From Yponomeuta sedellus (lineage: Eukaryota > Arthropoda > Insecta > Lepidoptera > Yponomeutidae), in the NCBI GenBank assembly GCA_934045075.1, contig OW203721.1, positions 24,128,181 to 24,192,180 on the forward strand: 64,000 bases of DNA, in the 5' to 3' direction. The notes under the pieces are model-generated. The model was not told the origin of the DNA. It saw only the letters and a program-made list of their open reading frames with translations, and searched no databases. Shown piece by piece: positions 1 to 11,787 of the stretch. Every line of letters begins with the position of its first letter. Within the stretch, counting starts at the first letter, position 1. The position numbers were made by a program, and so were the translations under genes.

Positions 1-26
1 TAATCACATCACATCACACTATCACC

Positions 27-206
27 CTAATATTATAAAGGCGAAAGTTTGAGAGTGTGTATGTTTGTAACTTCATCACGTCTAAACGGCTGGAGCGATT
101 TTAAAGTAGCTGACAACTTGGTTTAACAAATAGGCTATATTTTACTGCGGTAAAATGTCTATTCCCCAAAAAATCGCGGGTGACACCGTGGGGCACAGAT
201 AGTATG
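27..206 (+). repeat. Interspersed repeat H, fragment
   Basis: Starts with TAATATTATAAAGGCGAA and contains 'aaacggctggagcgatttt' and 'aacaaataggctatatttt', then an A-rich stretch and a 'gcgggtgacaccgtgggg' end. A second copy with the same order of blocks lies at 59531-59730. I know this block order as a common lepidopteran interspersed repeat; its class (possibly Helitron-related) cannot be decided here. No coding capacity. Confidence 0.6.
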
Positions 207-3050
207 AAATATTTTGTAAAATTTCCAACCGGCTACATATTACGGTTCCAATGATAAAGCCCTAGGTAGGACAGACTGACAGCAGAGGAGGAGAGACAGG
301 GTCCCGTTTGACAGCCTTTTGGTACGGAACCCTAAAAAGATAAAATAAAGTATTTGTTGCCTCATCAAAATACAACTTAAAACAAAATGAGAAGAACCAT
401 GTCATGATATTAAAGTGATAAAGCAAAAGAACCAGTAGCTCAGCTGGTGCTGATCCGGGTCAGTCCCGGGCAAAGCTTGTTTTCAACCATTGCCTTCTCC
501 CTAAGATATTGTGCGGCAGTAACGTTACGAGTACCTATCGAGTAGAACCTAGTACCTACATTTAACGATTCGTATTAATATTTCACCAATAAATCCAACC
601 GCCAAGACCCCTTACAAGTCACATTCCTTAGAAGCCGTAAAGTAAGGGAGTTGTGAGTTTCAAACTGATTCAATATAACTGAGAACAGGAAAAATATTAG
701 AAGGTAAGAAAATTCTAAGAAAATTACGAAAGTTTATTTTATACTCCCCAGTTCAAAGTCAACGCTGTTTTTTTTATTAAACCACTAGTAAATTTAACGG
801 TCTTCAATGTTTTGATTAATTCTTTATTTTGTCAAATTGCTCTTGATTTATGACAAGATTATTGGTGAAATAATTACTGTAAATTCAATTCCTGGTTTAT
901 ATGTTACTTTTTAATCAAATAATACTTCCATAAAGTAATATCGTTTCTTTTCTCACAACCCTAGCTTTAGTAATATCTCTGCTAACAATATTGGAGCCTA
1001 CAAAAAGGGAAGTAATGGTACTATAGGAGGCTTCAGAGCGCTCTTGTTGATGATACCAATCTGTACTCGCCTAGTAGCTTGATAGATGATCGATCCGAGA
1101 CTACATACAGGGTATCGAGTAACTCGTGTTCAGGCTTGCAGGCTTTGACTTGAGATATCGCTGCTATGCATCAACTAGTGATATAGTGCACACACGGCGG
1201 CGTCAGTTATCTGATTTAATCAGTTACCAGAGATGAGATATGGCAGGGATGTGTTTCATAAAAATACAATTGATGGTTTACTATGAGTTAGATATACATT
1301 GCAAAGTCGCCTACCAACGTAGCTTGAATTGTTATAAAAAACTACGAATTGTAGCTTTATGAAACTCCAGGAAGGAAGATACTCGTACTACCATTGTGTT
1401 CGCATTACGACAGTCCTTTAACTGAGGGCGCGGACATCTGGCGCCCAAATTAGCTTTAGTTCGCTCAAGAAGCGGGCTATTCCTGGCCAAGGAAGTGGGT
1501 GTTTTCCCGGCCATGCCTCATACTGTGTCACCCGTCATGAGGCACGCAACCCCTAATCCACCCTACGCAGTTTGACTTCTGGCAGTCTTCCCTAATTACC
1601 CTCCCTGGGGACCCAGTACGCCTTACCTTGCTTCAGACTTAAACTATGTACCTTCAACAATTATATTTATTTCTTGACCGGGGCACAACGGGGTCCCACA
1701 CCCGCGCTGGTAGCAGCCCAGGGAGCCGATTTTCGCCCATGCGGATTGAAAGTATACACGCAGCAAAATATTCGAAGCCTTAGACATATTTTCATGTATT
1801 CTCACAAAGCCGTATGTGCAAATTTTCTAATAAATTTCGCTCGCTTTGAGGTATCATAATCACAATTGGCTGTCGTTGGACTTTTTATGTAGAGTTCAAG
1901 TCATACGCCTAAGAGTCGTATACGAATTATTTGCTAATGAAGTGAGAATTGGCTCCCAGGACTTTTCACATCACGAGCTCCGGAGACGTTATTGGATGTC
2001 ATGTCCGTAGGTCACGACTGGTAGAGGCTTGGTCTACGATAGCGGGGCGTCAACATCGAACTGGTGGAAACGGTCAGTGCACCTACCACGAGCATTAGAT
2101 CTCTTGCGAAGGTAGCAAGTGGTTCAACCCCGGAGGTTACAACTCCTGAGAGGTACGGAACCGCCCGCTCATCTGAACCGCTTGCCACTAGATCCTGGGC
2201 TATGCGGAACCGGATGGACTCCGAAGAATTGGGCCGGGCCTAAAACAATTTAGCAGACTTTGGGCGCTGCCCGTGTATAAGATACTAGCTACGCAAATCA
2301 TAAATAAGCTGCACGAAAAACAACTTTAGACATCTGAACATAGAAAGCATGGTAAAGCTCCTAACAACTCATGTGAGCCTAGTACTTTGGGCTGCAGGGA
2401 TGATTGTTTGGGCAGTTTTACAATCGGTTGGATCACTGTTGATTTTACGTTTCATTTATAGACTGTTCGTGGATTAAAACCACTATTTGCTAAAGAACGG
2501 TGGATATTACCTATCGGAGAGGATAAAAAAGAATGATCACTTATGTTATGTACCAAATATATGCCTACACACCTTCGTCTTTGTCCTTTACCAATCTAGT
2601 CGGGTAAAAAATCTATAACATTCCAAGCCCTCCAGCCTCTTTTAATGTATACATATACAGCAACTTTTAATGTATACATCTGTGTGCGAAAGCGGAATGT
2701 TTACTTAACTCTGTCGCATAGATATGAGGCGTAAGAATATACAAATGGTGGAAACCGCATTTCAGTCGATGTCTAAGACATGACAGTTATATTGAGACAC
2801 ATAATGAGGGATTTTCTTTATATTGTTTTTAAATACTTCCCTAGTCGCTGGATAGATGGCGCTGAACTTTGTAAGTTACCCACATTATTTTTTTATTGTT
2901 TCTCTTGTATTTTTAAGATCATAAAACGAAACTTACATTATGTTAATAAAAATTTGTCACTTACATCACATGTTGAAATAAAATTAGAAGGAACAGAAAA
3001 CAAAATAAAAATATTTTGTTGATCTTTTTCTTCTAGTTCTACAGGCTTAT
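207..3050. other. No gene recognised; weak repeat traces
   Basis: About 2.8 kb of AT-rich DNA without a convincing gene. 290-345 ends in 'ggtacggaaccctaaaaa', which resembles the end of repeat G (see 47094-47325). 429-475 has weak tRNA-like A and B boxes (agctcagctggtg; gggtcagtcccgg). 1380-1560 and 2030-2270 are GC-richer than their surroundings, but their frames match nothing I know; they may be old transposon pieces. Confidence 0.4.
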
Positions 3051-3053
3051 ATT

Positions 3054-3150
3054 ATATAAGTCTACTGCTGGACATAGACCTCCCCTAATGAGCGCCACAG
3101 CGAAAGGTTGTGCCATCATTGGGGGATAATGCCCATCAATTTAGTCGATC
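3054..3150 (-). mobile_element. Non-LTR retrotransposon 3' tail (CTGGACATAG type)
   Basis: Reverse complement of the tail seen at 38964-39210 and 49528-49740: 'ctactgctggacatagacc', 'taatgagcgccacagcg', 'gataatgcccatcaat'. This tail is very common in Lepidoptera and belongs to 5'-truncated non-LTR retrotransposons. No coding part is kept here. Confidence 0.7.
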
Positions 3151-4117
3151 AATGTTTATCAATCGTCTCAAATCGCAAGACACGGCTAGTAACGTACCTA
3201 GTCAGTTCAGCGAATCTCCCATTATAGTGCAATAAATATTGTAAATAGTTTTTGCACAGAGATCTACACTAATCTAATCACTAACTAATCAAGGCGCAGT
3301 ACTATTTGGTAACCTAACACCCAAAAGCTAATGTCTAAACAGGCCTAGGGGCTAGAATCCACAAATCATCATATAAAAAGAGAGGGGTAGCAACACCGTA
3401 ACATCTCATTACACAGGCAAAATAAAAATAAGAAAGCATTTCTGCAGAAAACAGGGGCTAAAACGCACTGGCGGTTACCAATGAGACGGTCAAAAGCCCG
3501 AATTAGTGAAAAAATTTGAAGGATTTTTTTTATTTATTCATCCACAACCTCACGAGAACACACAAGTTCACGGGTAAGTAAGTGCTCGCAAGTGCGTTCA
3601 GTCCCTACCAACATCACACCGATGACTCTATCAAATTAGTATCGCAGAACGTTAATTTCTAGATCCTTTCTTGATCCTTTTGCCATAGTTGCCAAATCAC
3701 TGTGTCACATTAAAATGAGCCAGGACTGTAACTAGTACTGCAATATCGTTCGGCGATACTAACATACGCAAGCGCCTGCTGTAACCCTTATAGCAACAAT
3801 TTAGGGCCACGCGCCAGCCGAACAAATTTAAGGCGCTAGTTACCTGAAAGTCCATTGGGTCTATGACGACGTCCGTGCACCAGGTCGCAGGAAGCGCCAG
3901 GGGGAAGGGCCCCGATATGGCCCCTGAGGGGCGGTTACTGTACAATCCGCCTGTAACAAACGGAATGCGTATTACTAGAGACAACACAGAAAAAGTAAAA
4001 GTAAGTAAAAATGCATTTATTGCGACCAACAATAAAAGAAGCTTGATAAAAGAAGAAATTACAAATAATAACATTTATTTTATCTCTTTACAAATCTTCT
4101 TCTTCTTCTTTGGTCCT

Positions 4118-4300
4118 TTAACTCCTAGCGGAGCATAGGGCCTCAACCACAGATTTCCACTTCTGACGGTGGTCAGCGGCAGCCTCCAATTCAGGCCAGC
4201 TAGTGCCGATCGATTTGGCCTCTTGGTCTATTGATCTTTTCCAGGTGGTCCTTGGCCGCCCCCTCTTTCGGCTGCCCAAAGGGGTATACGTAAATGCTTG
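4118..4300 (-). pseudogene. RTE-type LINE, C-terminal end of the ORF
   Basis: On the minus strand an open frame of about 60 codons ends at a TAA at 4120-4118. It contains RKRGRPRTTWKRS, then an acidic/hydrophobic helix, then RQKWKSVVEALCSARS and stop. A basic GRPRxxW block followed about 35 residues later by R-x-x-W is typical of the C-terminus of RTE-like LINE proteins, downstream of the reverse transcriptase. After the stop come GAA repeats (4093-4112), fitting the short simple-repeat tails of that group. Everything upstream of the last 60 codons is missing, so this is a 5'-truncated dead copy. A related fragment is at 28315-28410. Confidence 0.7.
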
Positions 4301-5740
4301 TCTGGTCAGGTCTCTTTACAAATAATTAAGAAAAATTTAATAAATAATTGTAACAATAAAATAAAAATAAAGTAACATATGTCAACATATTAAAATAAAA
4401 TTCAGTCACAAAAGGCTTCGTCAGAACCAAAACTAGAAAATTAAAACAAAACATCGAAAGAAAAACAAAAAACATTAAGAGAATACGCCGCCCCGGGACA
4501 TAATTATCTGACCCAAAGATGCCCACTACGCTGGCAGTGTTACCTCGCTGCACTGCAACGGAAATTATTTCTATAAGCTAGGCCGTAATAATAACTTCAT
4601 AGTTGGCGACAAAAGGTGTGTGCTCAGCATGTGCCGCCATAAACAAAACAATGCAGACGGCGTATGGTTTGTCAATTAAGTTCGATCGAAGAACAAAGTT
4701 CATACGAATCGGTGGACGAAGCGGTGGCGGCTACAGGTCGGGGCTGTCGTTGGAGGGATAGGCCGCCTGCCTGATGGACGAGATTGGCAAGGGAGCGGGG
4801 AGGGTGGCGTGACGTTAATGGGTACGCGAGTAGATGGATTATCTGCGTCAAGAGAAAACGGTGACGGGTGAGCGTGTAGACACCAGCTTTTTTAAGCATT
4901 TGTGTACTGAAACCTTTTGTCTGAGTAATACTAAGTAAAATGACACGTGTCGTATTTTCACCAAACATCTAAGATAGCTGGGTGAAATCTCCTACAGAGA
5001 TAAGTTCGCCTTTGTCCATGTTATGGCTTATGTAATGTCCTGTCCTTTGTGTCGTGTGCCATAGACAGAGTATAATAAAAATAAATCTGGCTATTTACTT
5101 TAACGGAAAGCTAATATAAATTCTTCATTGATTTTGGCCTTATTCAAAGTCATACGATCGGTGATGTTGTTAACTTTTATACCATTGTCTGGTAAAGGGA
5201 GGGTTAAGATAATTGTGAACTAGGCTGACATACATAACCTGGCACAAAACGTAGAACGTGGCCTAGCTATGCGCATCAGAATGTGTCAATGTTCAAATTT
5301 GCACTGTCTACTCGTCTTTATAATTTCCTTTAGCAACTTTCCATCGTAAGGTGGTCTGGAAGATATTGCTTTTAGCCGGCTATTGTACTATGCACCTTTG
5401 TAATTATTTTGTATTTGTTGTTTTTTTTTCAGTGTACATACAACAAAGAATATTCGTATCTTGTCTTATCAGATCCCGAAATCCTGATCCTAATGACTTG
5501 GTGGCCAATTCCACACGAAATGCAATCGCAGTCGTCAGCATACCGACGGGATTTGGTATGCAAAATACCTCACATAGGCATGGATTTTTTTGTTGCGGGT
5601 TGACTCCAAGCTCCTTAGAGGAGTATCACATTCCATAAAATGTACTAACAATTTACGTAGCTTTTGTATGTATCGAAATTATTTAGCGTATACTTTCCCA
5701 CAGGCGTACTACTTACTTTGAAATCAACATAATGTTATTC
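4301..5740. other. No gene recognised
   Basis: Mostly AT-rich. 4690-4880 is a GC-rich block whose plus and minus frames match nothing I recognise. 5347-5400 (ggtggtctggaagatattgc, then a short T-rich stretch) is a weak copy of the LINE tail seen at 10019, 29553 and 39649. The reading frames at 5351-5638 overlap this tail and are not credible genes. Confidence 0.4.
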
Positions 5741-5744
5741 TTAA

Positions 5745-5900
5745 GCTAAGCCATGTCAGAGGCCTTAGGGTGGCTTGATAACTTGTGGCAGTAATGCTCG
5801 CCACTGTCTTACAATCCTCCACCAACCCGGACTTGGTCCCCGTGGTGGAGTATGGGTTAACCTGCGATGCAGAACTCAGAAGTGGGCTGTTATCATCAAT
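5745..5900 (+). repeat. Repeat A, 3' part
   Basis: Repeat A is the most frequent repeat here. Full copies (47661-48018, 48271-48637, 54118-54480, 58088-58441) run from 'gctcgtggcctaggcgaacc' through 'ggcacgttaagccgttggtg', 'aggccttatgggcggcttga' and 'cggacttggcccccgtggtg' to 'cagtggggacatacaaggg' plus a GTTGAT-like tail. It has no open frame, a fixed 5' end and a short repeat tail, as in SINE-like retroposons. The 5' GTGGCCTAGGCG resembles a tRNA A box. This copy has only the 3' part, with many changes. Confidence 0.75.
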
Positions 5901-6544
5901 GTTATTCTATGGTAATTAGTAACAATGTCGTCGTAATGATGGTTATAACATCTTTTGTAGAGCTACGCTGTAACACGAAGATTGAATTATACGGTATATA
6001 ATTATATTTTTTTTATTGGCAATGAAACTTTGCTAATACGGTAAGAGGATACAAATCGAGGTTTTTGGTGTGCTTATACCTAATTGAAAATAAACTTATC
6101 ATCAATAATGGCCTCACAAGTATCTTCATAGCAACTATTCGAGACTATTTATTGTTGTTAAGTTTATTTTTAATTCTAGACAACATAATCTATAGGCAAA
6201 AATTCATTGCGATCCGGCATGTCAAGTCCGGAATGTCATGGCAAACTAGGTTTGTATGGAAAATGCTCCTTGAGGGGCCGCTTTAACTACGGAATGCAAC
6301 TGATCCGATCTTTGCCGGGACCAGCCAGCGTAAATTGGCCTCTGGTAGTCGAACAAAGCTAGTGCGCAGCGTGTCAAGGTGAAAGTCACTGAGAAATGCG
6401 CTCAGGCAAGCGCAAGATATAGGCCTCTTGTCGGGTAGTGCGCATGGCAGATGCGAGAATGACTGGGGATTAGAAAACTTGTTATGATTTTTAACTTTCT
6501 CTTATAGGCGTTACAACGGATTAAATAATAAATAAATGACTACC
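5901..6544. other. No feature seen
   Basis: AT-rich up to about 6220, then a mildly GC-rich block at 6290-6470 with no recognisable frame or repeat partner in this window. Confidence 0.35.
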
Positions 6545-6760
6545 ACACATACATTTGTCCTAGCCCCAAACTAGGATATCTTGTGATGTGGTACCCAGAA
6601 AAGGATATCACAAACATGAAAATACACTCGGACTGAGCTTATTTGTATAAAACAAACGGCTGTACCAAGTGGGAATCGCATCCACCTCCTCCGGCATTTT
6701 AATCAGACATAATACCGCTAGACTTACGCTCTCGTAAGTCTAGCGGTATTCTATCCTTAA
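6545..6760 (-). mobile_element. tRNA-derived SINE (family S2), decayed
   Basis: Minus-strand copy of the SINE at 53183-53400: the blocks 'ccccaaactaggatatc' and 'gtggtacccag' mirror its body, and the head at 6670-6720 keeps weak pol III box traces. The head end carries the perfect hairpin at 6711-6750. A further very weak copy of the same body is at 27125-27190 (cagactaggatacctgtg). Confidence 0.55.
6711..6750. repeat. Perfect 18-bp inverted repeat, 4-base loop
   Basis: AATACCGCTAGACTTACG at 6711-6728 is followed by CTCT and by its exact reverse complement at 6733-6750. The arm overlaps the head of the SINE at 6545-6760, so it may come from a fold-back insertion. Confidence 0.9.
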
Positions 6761-7394
6761 GATTTTTTTTTACAGAATGTACAGAATGAAACCTTTATTT
6801 TAGACTTTGGTAATGTTTTAAGAAAGAAATTTTTTATTTAAACCAGAAGGAACAGTCTGCTAAATGGATAGTCCGATAAAGCAATTTTAACTCGAAAATA
6901 ACTGTAACAGAAAATACTCATTAAGGAGTACGAAGGCGAGCTTGCAAATGCTGTGCAATAAAGAATTTTGTAATCTAATGTAACTGTTATATTGACACAT
7001 TTTTTATATTACTATGTTTGCCAATAGCTATTGAATGTACTTATTATAACTAATGGTTGTTTGGATAAAGATAAAAATCACGACGTCTTTGTTGTACCCC
7101 TTTCCTAAACATTACGTGCAATTGGTGCCAGATAAAAAAACATACAATTCAATAGCGAAAATCGCTTCTTCAATCGATTTCTTGCAAATGAGAACGTAAA
7201 ACAAAAAAACAATGTTACTTAACGCGTTGTTTGAAAATCTCGCCCACAAAACCTTTTTTTTAAACCTTACGTAACGCAATATAACAAGACCCTGAATTAG
7301 TCTTACGTAATACTTTTTCAACGCTCTCTTTAGAAGGTAAAATCGAATTTATTCAACTCAAAATCTTTTTTACAATGTGATCCATAACAAGGGG
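6761..7394. other. No feature seen
   Basis: Strongly AT-rich; the 69-codon frame on the minus strand at 7112-7321 is of a size expected by chance and has no recognisable motif. Confidence 0.35.
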
Positions 7395-7740
7395 TAACGT
7401 GAGTAGAACAATCGATTCTGGAGCGAGAGACCCAGGTTCAATTCTCAGTGCGGGCATGTACCAATGACTTTTTTTTCTAAGTTATTTACATTTATGAAGT
7501 TATACAAGCAATACCACTAAACCCGAGTGTTTGAGTGTTCAAATACCTCAGCGCTTGAAATTTCCTATCTACAGTGGGCACACGTATGCGTTCACGTTTA
7601 TGCTCTCTTCTCGTTTTCACTTAGAAAACGGCAAAGCCAATTTCTCGACAGGGAACCCATAGCAGTTGTTAGCGAGAAATTGCAATTATGTCACGATTTA
7701 ATTGATGGAAAACATCGCGAGGAAACCTGAACGGGGATGA
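7395..7740 (+). mobile_element. tRNA-derived SINE (family S3) with LINE-like tail
   Basis: Head 'gtgagtagaacaatcgattc' plus the B-box-like 'ccaggttcaattctcagtg' and then 'gggcatgtaccaatgactt', as at 13057-13195. The body has 'gaagttatacaagcaatacc', 'cctcagcgcttgaaat' and 'gaaaacatcgcgaggaaacc', the last known from lepidopteran retroelement tails. Box A is poor. Confidence 0.65.
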
Positions 7741-8684
7741 AAAACTGGTTGGTGGCACAGTTCTATGTATTAAATTGAGAGCGATTCTCTGCTCAAGCTG
7801 TTTCAATTACAGTGGCGTGTCAGTTTTTATTGGACCAGAAAAAATATAGAACACACGCAGTGTGCGCAGCTGAGCTGCTGGTAGCTGCCGAGTTCTGGGA
7901 CAATAAAATCTGAATTATTAAATCACTAGGTAAAAGGGCAGTGAATAATTTAAATGGAAATGGTCTCACTTTAAATAGACCACCAAGCCATTTGGCGTAG
8001 TTTGATTCTATTCTTAGAGTTGCGTTTACTCAGGCGGCACGTCAAGGAGCAATTGCCTTACAAACGTGCTTTTTATTTACAAACGATATTACGAATACAC
8101 CAAGACACAAAATCCCTAAGATACAGACTTAGCCTAGTTCGGTGAACTTAATTTTTTACTTTAACTTAGCGCAAATTCCATAGGATTTTGAATATACGAA
8201 ATGACATGATGTGAAAAGATTTTATTCAGAGTAGCGCTGAAACTCCGGCTTAATGAACGTTATAACTTTATAAGTCAAAGTAGGTGTCCATTTCAAAACG
8301 TCTACATTTTGGAGAAACAATGGACAAAATAAGACCATCAAACTAGTCTTTTCAAAGTCCTTAATGAACAGAGTTTATATAATTATAATAAAACATAGAA
8401 CGCTTGCATTGCACTGGCACTTATCCAGACATCATTGTCATCTAAATAATCCTTTATGTTATAGTAGCCCTTATGGCACAAAGTGTACCTACTTAACACA
8501 TTTTTTGACCCGCTTTTCAGGAAAGCTTAAAAATTCTTCAACTTTATTATAGAAACGTACCCTGTAACACCACCTCCGCTGTCTATTTACGAGTATAAGC
8601 TACGATAATTTGTATTGTCTTTTTGGAAATAAATTATTCACTTACACAAATCAAGGTTCGACTGTGCCACTAAGAATAACACTC
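7741..8684. other. No feature seen
   Basis: AT-rich DNA without a recognisable coding frame or repeat partner in this window. Confidence 0.3.
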
Positions 8685-8900
8685 GATATCAACTCATGTA
8701 TGTCCCCACTGCTGCATCGCAATAAGTTTAGGCCATACTCCGCCACAGGGGCCAAGTCTAGTGTTAGTGGAGCCAAGGTTAGTTGAGGATTGTAAGACAG
8801 TGGCGGGCCGTAGTGTCAGAAATTATCAAGCCGCCCACAAGACCTCTCATAGCTTAACGACTGCCATTGCATGACAGCCGGCACCAACGGCTTAAAGTGA
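8685..8900 (-). repeat. Repeat A, minus orientation, diverged
   Basis: Reads 'tatgtccccactgctg', 'ggccatactccgcca', 'ggattgtaagacagtggcg', 'cggcaccaacggctta'. The usual order is kept but with a deletion near the 'gggcacgggtctcttcc' block. Confidence 0.75.
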
Positions 8901-9357
8901 AGGCACTTTAAGCCTATTACAAATTAATCACAAGGTTTTAAGTCCTTTTTGACTCTTCCATAGATGTTTACATACAATTCTATGTAAGAGTACTTATAAG
9001 AAGAAAAAATCTCGATTTGCAATCACTAAACGTACTGGCAAAGTTTCATTGCAATATGGCAAGTCGATCGTAAATAAAAACCAAACCATGTCTGTGTGGG
9101 AATCACTTCGTGAGGGGGCATACTGAGGAGTGGATCCTGTATCACATGCTATTTATTAGCATAAAATATGCAGTAGCTAGGCCAACACATCAAATATGCA
9201 TAACGACTTCTACGCAACGTGTTGACCCGTTTAAACAGAACTAGCGCAGTTACAAGTACTCAAATACCAAAAAGATTGGGAGACTAATATTTTTACTACT
9301 TACATCCTCTGGAGTAGTATACCTACGAGGGAGGATCAAAAAGTAGTAAGAACGAGA

Positions 9358-9530
9358 TAGAATATAATGACGTTAAGTATCGGATGGTAACTCTTCCATC
9401 GCTCAATACAATTTTCTCGACTTTCGCAACATTTTTTTGGTTTACTGATGTCGATGGACGGCCGCAACGATGTTCGTCTTCCGTGCTCGTTCTACCTACA
9501 CGAAATTGAGAAGCTCACCTTGCGACAGTG
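9358..9530 (-). pseudogene. Mariner-type transposase fragment
   Basis: Reading the minus strand from about 9515 downward gives FRVGRTSTEDEHRCGRPSTS, a short N/Q/K-rich spacer, VEKIVLSDGRVTIRYL. 'GRTSxEDExRxGRP' followed by 'V..IV..D.R.TIR.L' is the linker and second helix-turn-helix of mariner (IS630/Tc1/mariner superfamily) transposases, the DNA-binding part. I see neither the catalytic DDD region nor the 5' start; flanking frames on both sides quickly meet stops. The fragment is a dead remnant. Terminal inverted repeats were not found nearby. The plus-strand neighbourhood holds no other gene. Confidence 0.72.
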
Positions 9531-10018
9531 GAATACGGTGGAGCAAACTTTTTGTTGTCTCCAAATCGCAATGAATCTCTTGCGTAGTTATTTTTTTTAA
9601 ACAGAGGTATTTAATAACGGCCCGCACTTAGTGTTTCTCCATTTTCGAGAACACGTTCCGTTCCGACACAAAGCAGACAAATGACTACATTCAGAAAAAA
9701 ACAAAAGAGAATCGAAGATTTCTTTCTTTATTAATATAACAAATATGTATCTGAGCTATGCCTGCCAGTATTTATTTTTTTTCTTACCAAAGAGTATGTT
9801 CTCACGACTTTTTAATCCCCCCTCGTACAGCCTAATTTTTTTATACATAGTAGAAGATGTGACACCTTTTCTACGTACCTAAGTGCTTAGCACGATATTG
9901 CATCATTAGTAGTTCAAACTGATCTTATAATGGTGACGAGGGAATTTTTAACTACGTTAAGAGTTAATTAAGTGATAAATAATAAAATCTGAAATAGGAC
10001 ACAGTTTGTGTTACTCCA

Positions 10019-10135
10019 GTCCGAAGGTTGCCTGGAAGAGATCACTTTTAGTAATAAGGCTGCCGTCTGTACTCTTAGATAAGAAATATCTGTGTAATTT
10101 CCTCTGTACAGTGAAGTGTTCTCTATCTATCTACA
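10019..10135 (+). mobile_element. LINE 3' tail (TGGAAGAGATCAC type)
   Basis: 'ggttgcctggaagagatca', 'aataaggctgccgtctgta', 'taagaaatatctgtgtaatt', 'gtgttctctatctatct'. Two more copies are at 29553-29682 and 39649-39768. Common lepidopteran non-LTR 3' UTR ending in AATAAAGTGTT-like sequence and a TCTA tail. Confidence 0.75.
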
Positions 10136-10435
10136 GCTAGAACACAGAGTTACGCGATTTAGGACAAGTCTGATGTGTAACAGTAACGGGTTTTTTCTTC
10201 GTGTATGGACTATACTTTCTGGTACTGACCATTCCAGATAATAAAAATACAAAACAATAGGCTAAGTTTTTTTTGCAATAAAAAATTAGGCTGTCAACAG
10301 CAAAAGCGTCAATGAAAAACCTGCGACAGACTGTCGCACAGACGTCCGTGACGAACGAGTTCTTTGTCGACAGCAAAAAAAATCTTGCCCTCAACACACC
10401 TCAGACCAAGCGGGCTACGTCATCGTCACCTCTTA

Positions 10436-10824
10436 AGGCCTGCGCAGACGAGGGACTTTTGTTCGCGAGGGACAAAAGTCCGTGAATCGTAAAAAAATGT
10501 CCTCCGAGTACTTGTCGCGGACTCAACGCCTACGGTGTGCGGTCATTTTGATCCCCGGAAATTGAGTGAAGCGTACGCTATGGAAGCAAATATTCTGAGA
10601 TTACATTGTGTTGTAATTTACATGAAGTTGAAAAAGAAAAAGCGTTTTAAAAGAGAACACCGAACTTTTGTCCACTCCGGTCTCTTGATGTCCTCGGAAA
10701 CTTGAGGGACTTTTTGTGCAGGGTACTTTTAGTCCTTCTGGTGCGTTACTCGATACAATTTATACGAGATCTATATCGACGGACAAAAAGTACCCGACGG
10801 ATTGTCCCTCGTCTGCGCAGGCCT
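10436..10824. mobile_element. 389-bp MITE with GGCCTGCGCAGACGAGGGAC termini, copy 1
   Basis: Both ends carry AGGCCTGCGCAGACGAGG as inverted repeats, and the sequence inside is imperfectly palindromic near the ends (GGGACAAAAGTCC). The element is flanked by TTA at 10433-10435 and 10825-10827. A 3-bp TTA duplication fits PIF/Harbinger-type movement, but 3 bp alone is weak. No open frame: a non-autonomous DNA transposon. A second copy in opposite orientation is at 24301-24693. Confidence 0.85.
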
Positions 10825-11608
10825 TTACGGTCGACAGCTGATCAATTTCCACAATTTCGGTGCGAAGTCGCTCGTAGGTAAGGTAACTTCAGAGAGCGCA
10901 CACGTGTAACAGTAGAGGTGCTGCCGACGTCCAGGGCAGTAAGTAGGGCAGTCTAGACTAGCACTACAAAGCGCTTTGTTGCGCAACGGACTCGCATTTA
11001 CATTAAGTCCCGCTCAAAGCAGATGTCGCAATAAAAGCTCGACCGCGCCCTTTTGCCCTCGTTTGCGCTACTCCGGTGGGTTCTGAATACCCAGTGGTGG
11101 ACGCGACCGTAGATGTGCTTTAAAAATAGTTGGACTTTCGAACCAAACCGTAATTTTGTAGTAATAACTTATTAGTTACGTAGTGTTTATGTTCTATGAA
11201 TTTTTGACGCTAGCAAATTTTAGGTATAGTCCACCACAACCTTCGGTGACACAAATTTATCGTAAGAAGGCTACAAATATGTCTTCTTTAGTCTCGTCAG
11301 TTTGCTAAACAAAGACAGGATACTTCGTATAGATTAACTATGGTCAAAACTTCAGTGTTTGGAGTAACTGGCAGACCTTAATTATATTTGTCCAACGCCT
11401 TATTTAATGTGCGTTGCTAAAACACATTTTGTTTACTATTTGTACAGGGTAAGGGTCGCGAGTGCCCGCAGCTCGAACGAAGGAATGTAAACGGGTGATC
11501 TCAGTTACGTAAAGACAGTTATGTGCTATTGGGTTACGGTTACAGAGACAGTCAAACCAGTTGGCGGGTTCTCCGTCTGTAGGTCGCGTTTTTGACGCCG
11601 TCATTTAG
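10825..11608. other. No gene recognised
   Basis: GC content is moderate at 10850-11110 and 11450-11600, but no frame there looks coding, and I found no repeat partner in this window. Confidence 0.3.
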
Positions 11609-11787
11609 AGACTTCGAATTGAACTTCAAATTAACAGAGGTAAGATTTAATGTTCATTTATAGACTTCGAATTAATAGGGTAAGATTTAATGGTCATTTA
11701 CAGACTTCGAATTAATAGGGTAAGATTTAATGGTCGTCCACAGACTTCGAATTGAACTTCAAATTAATAAAGGTAAGATTTAGTGAG
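11609..11787. repeat. Short tandem repeat, 4 units in long-short-short-long order
   Basis: Units start with AGACTTCGAATT and end in GGTAAGATTTAATG plus a short spacer. Units 1 and 4 contain an extra GAACTTCAAATTAA; units 2 and 3 lack it. Unit lengths are about 53, 40, 40 and 46 bp. Confidence 0.9.
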
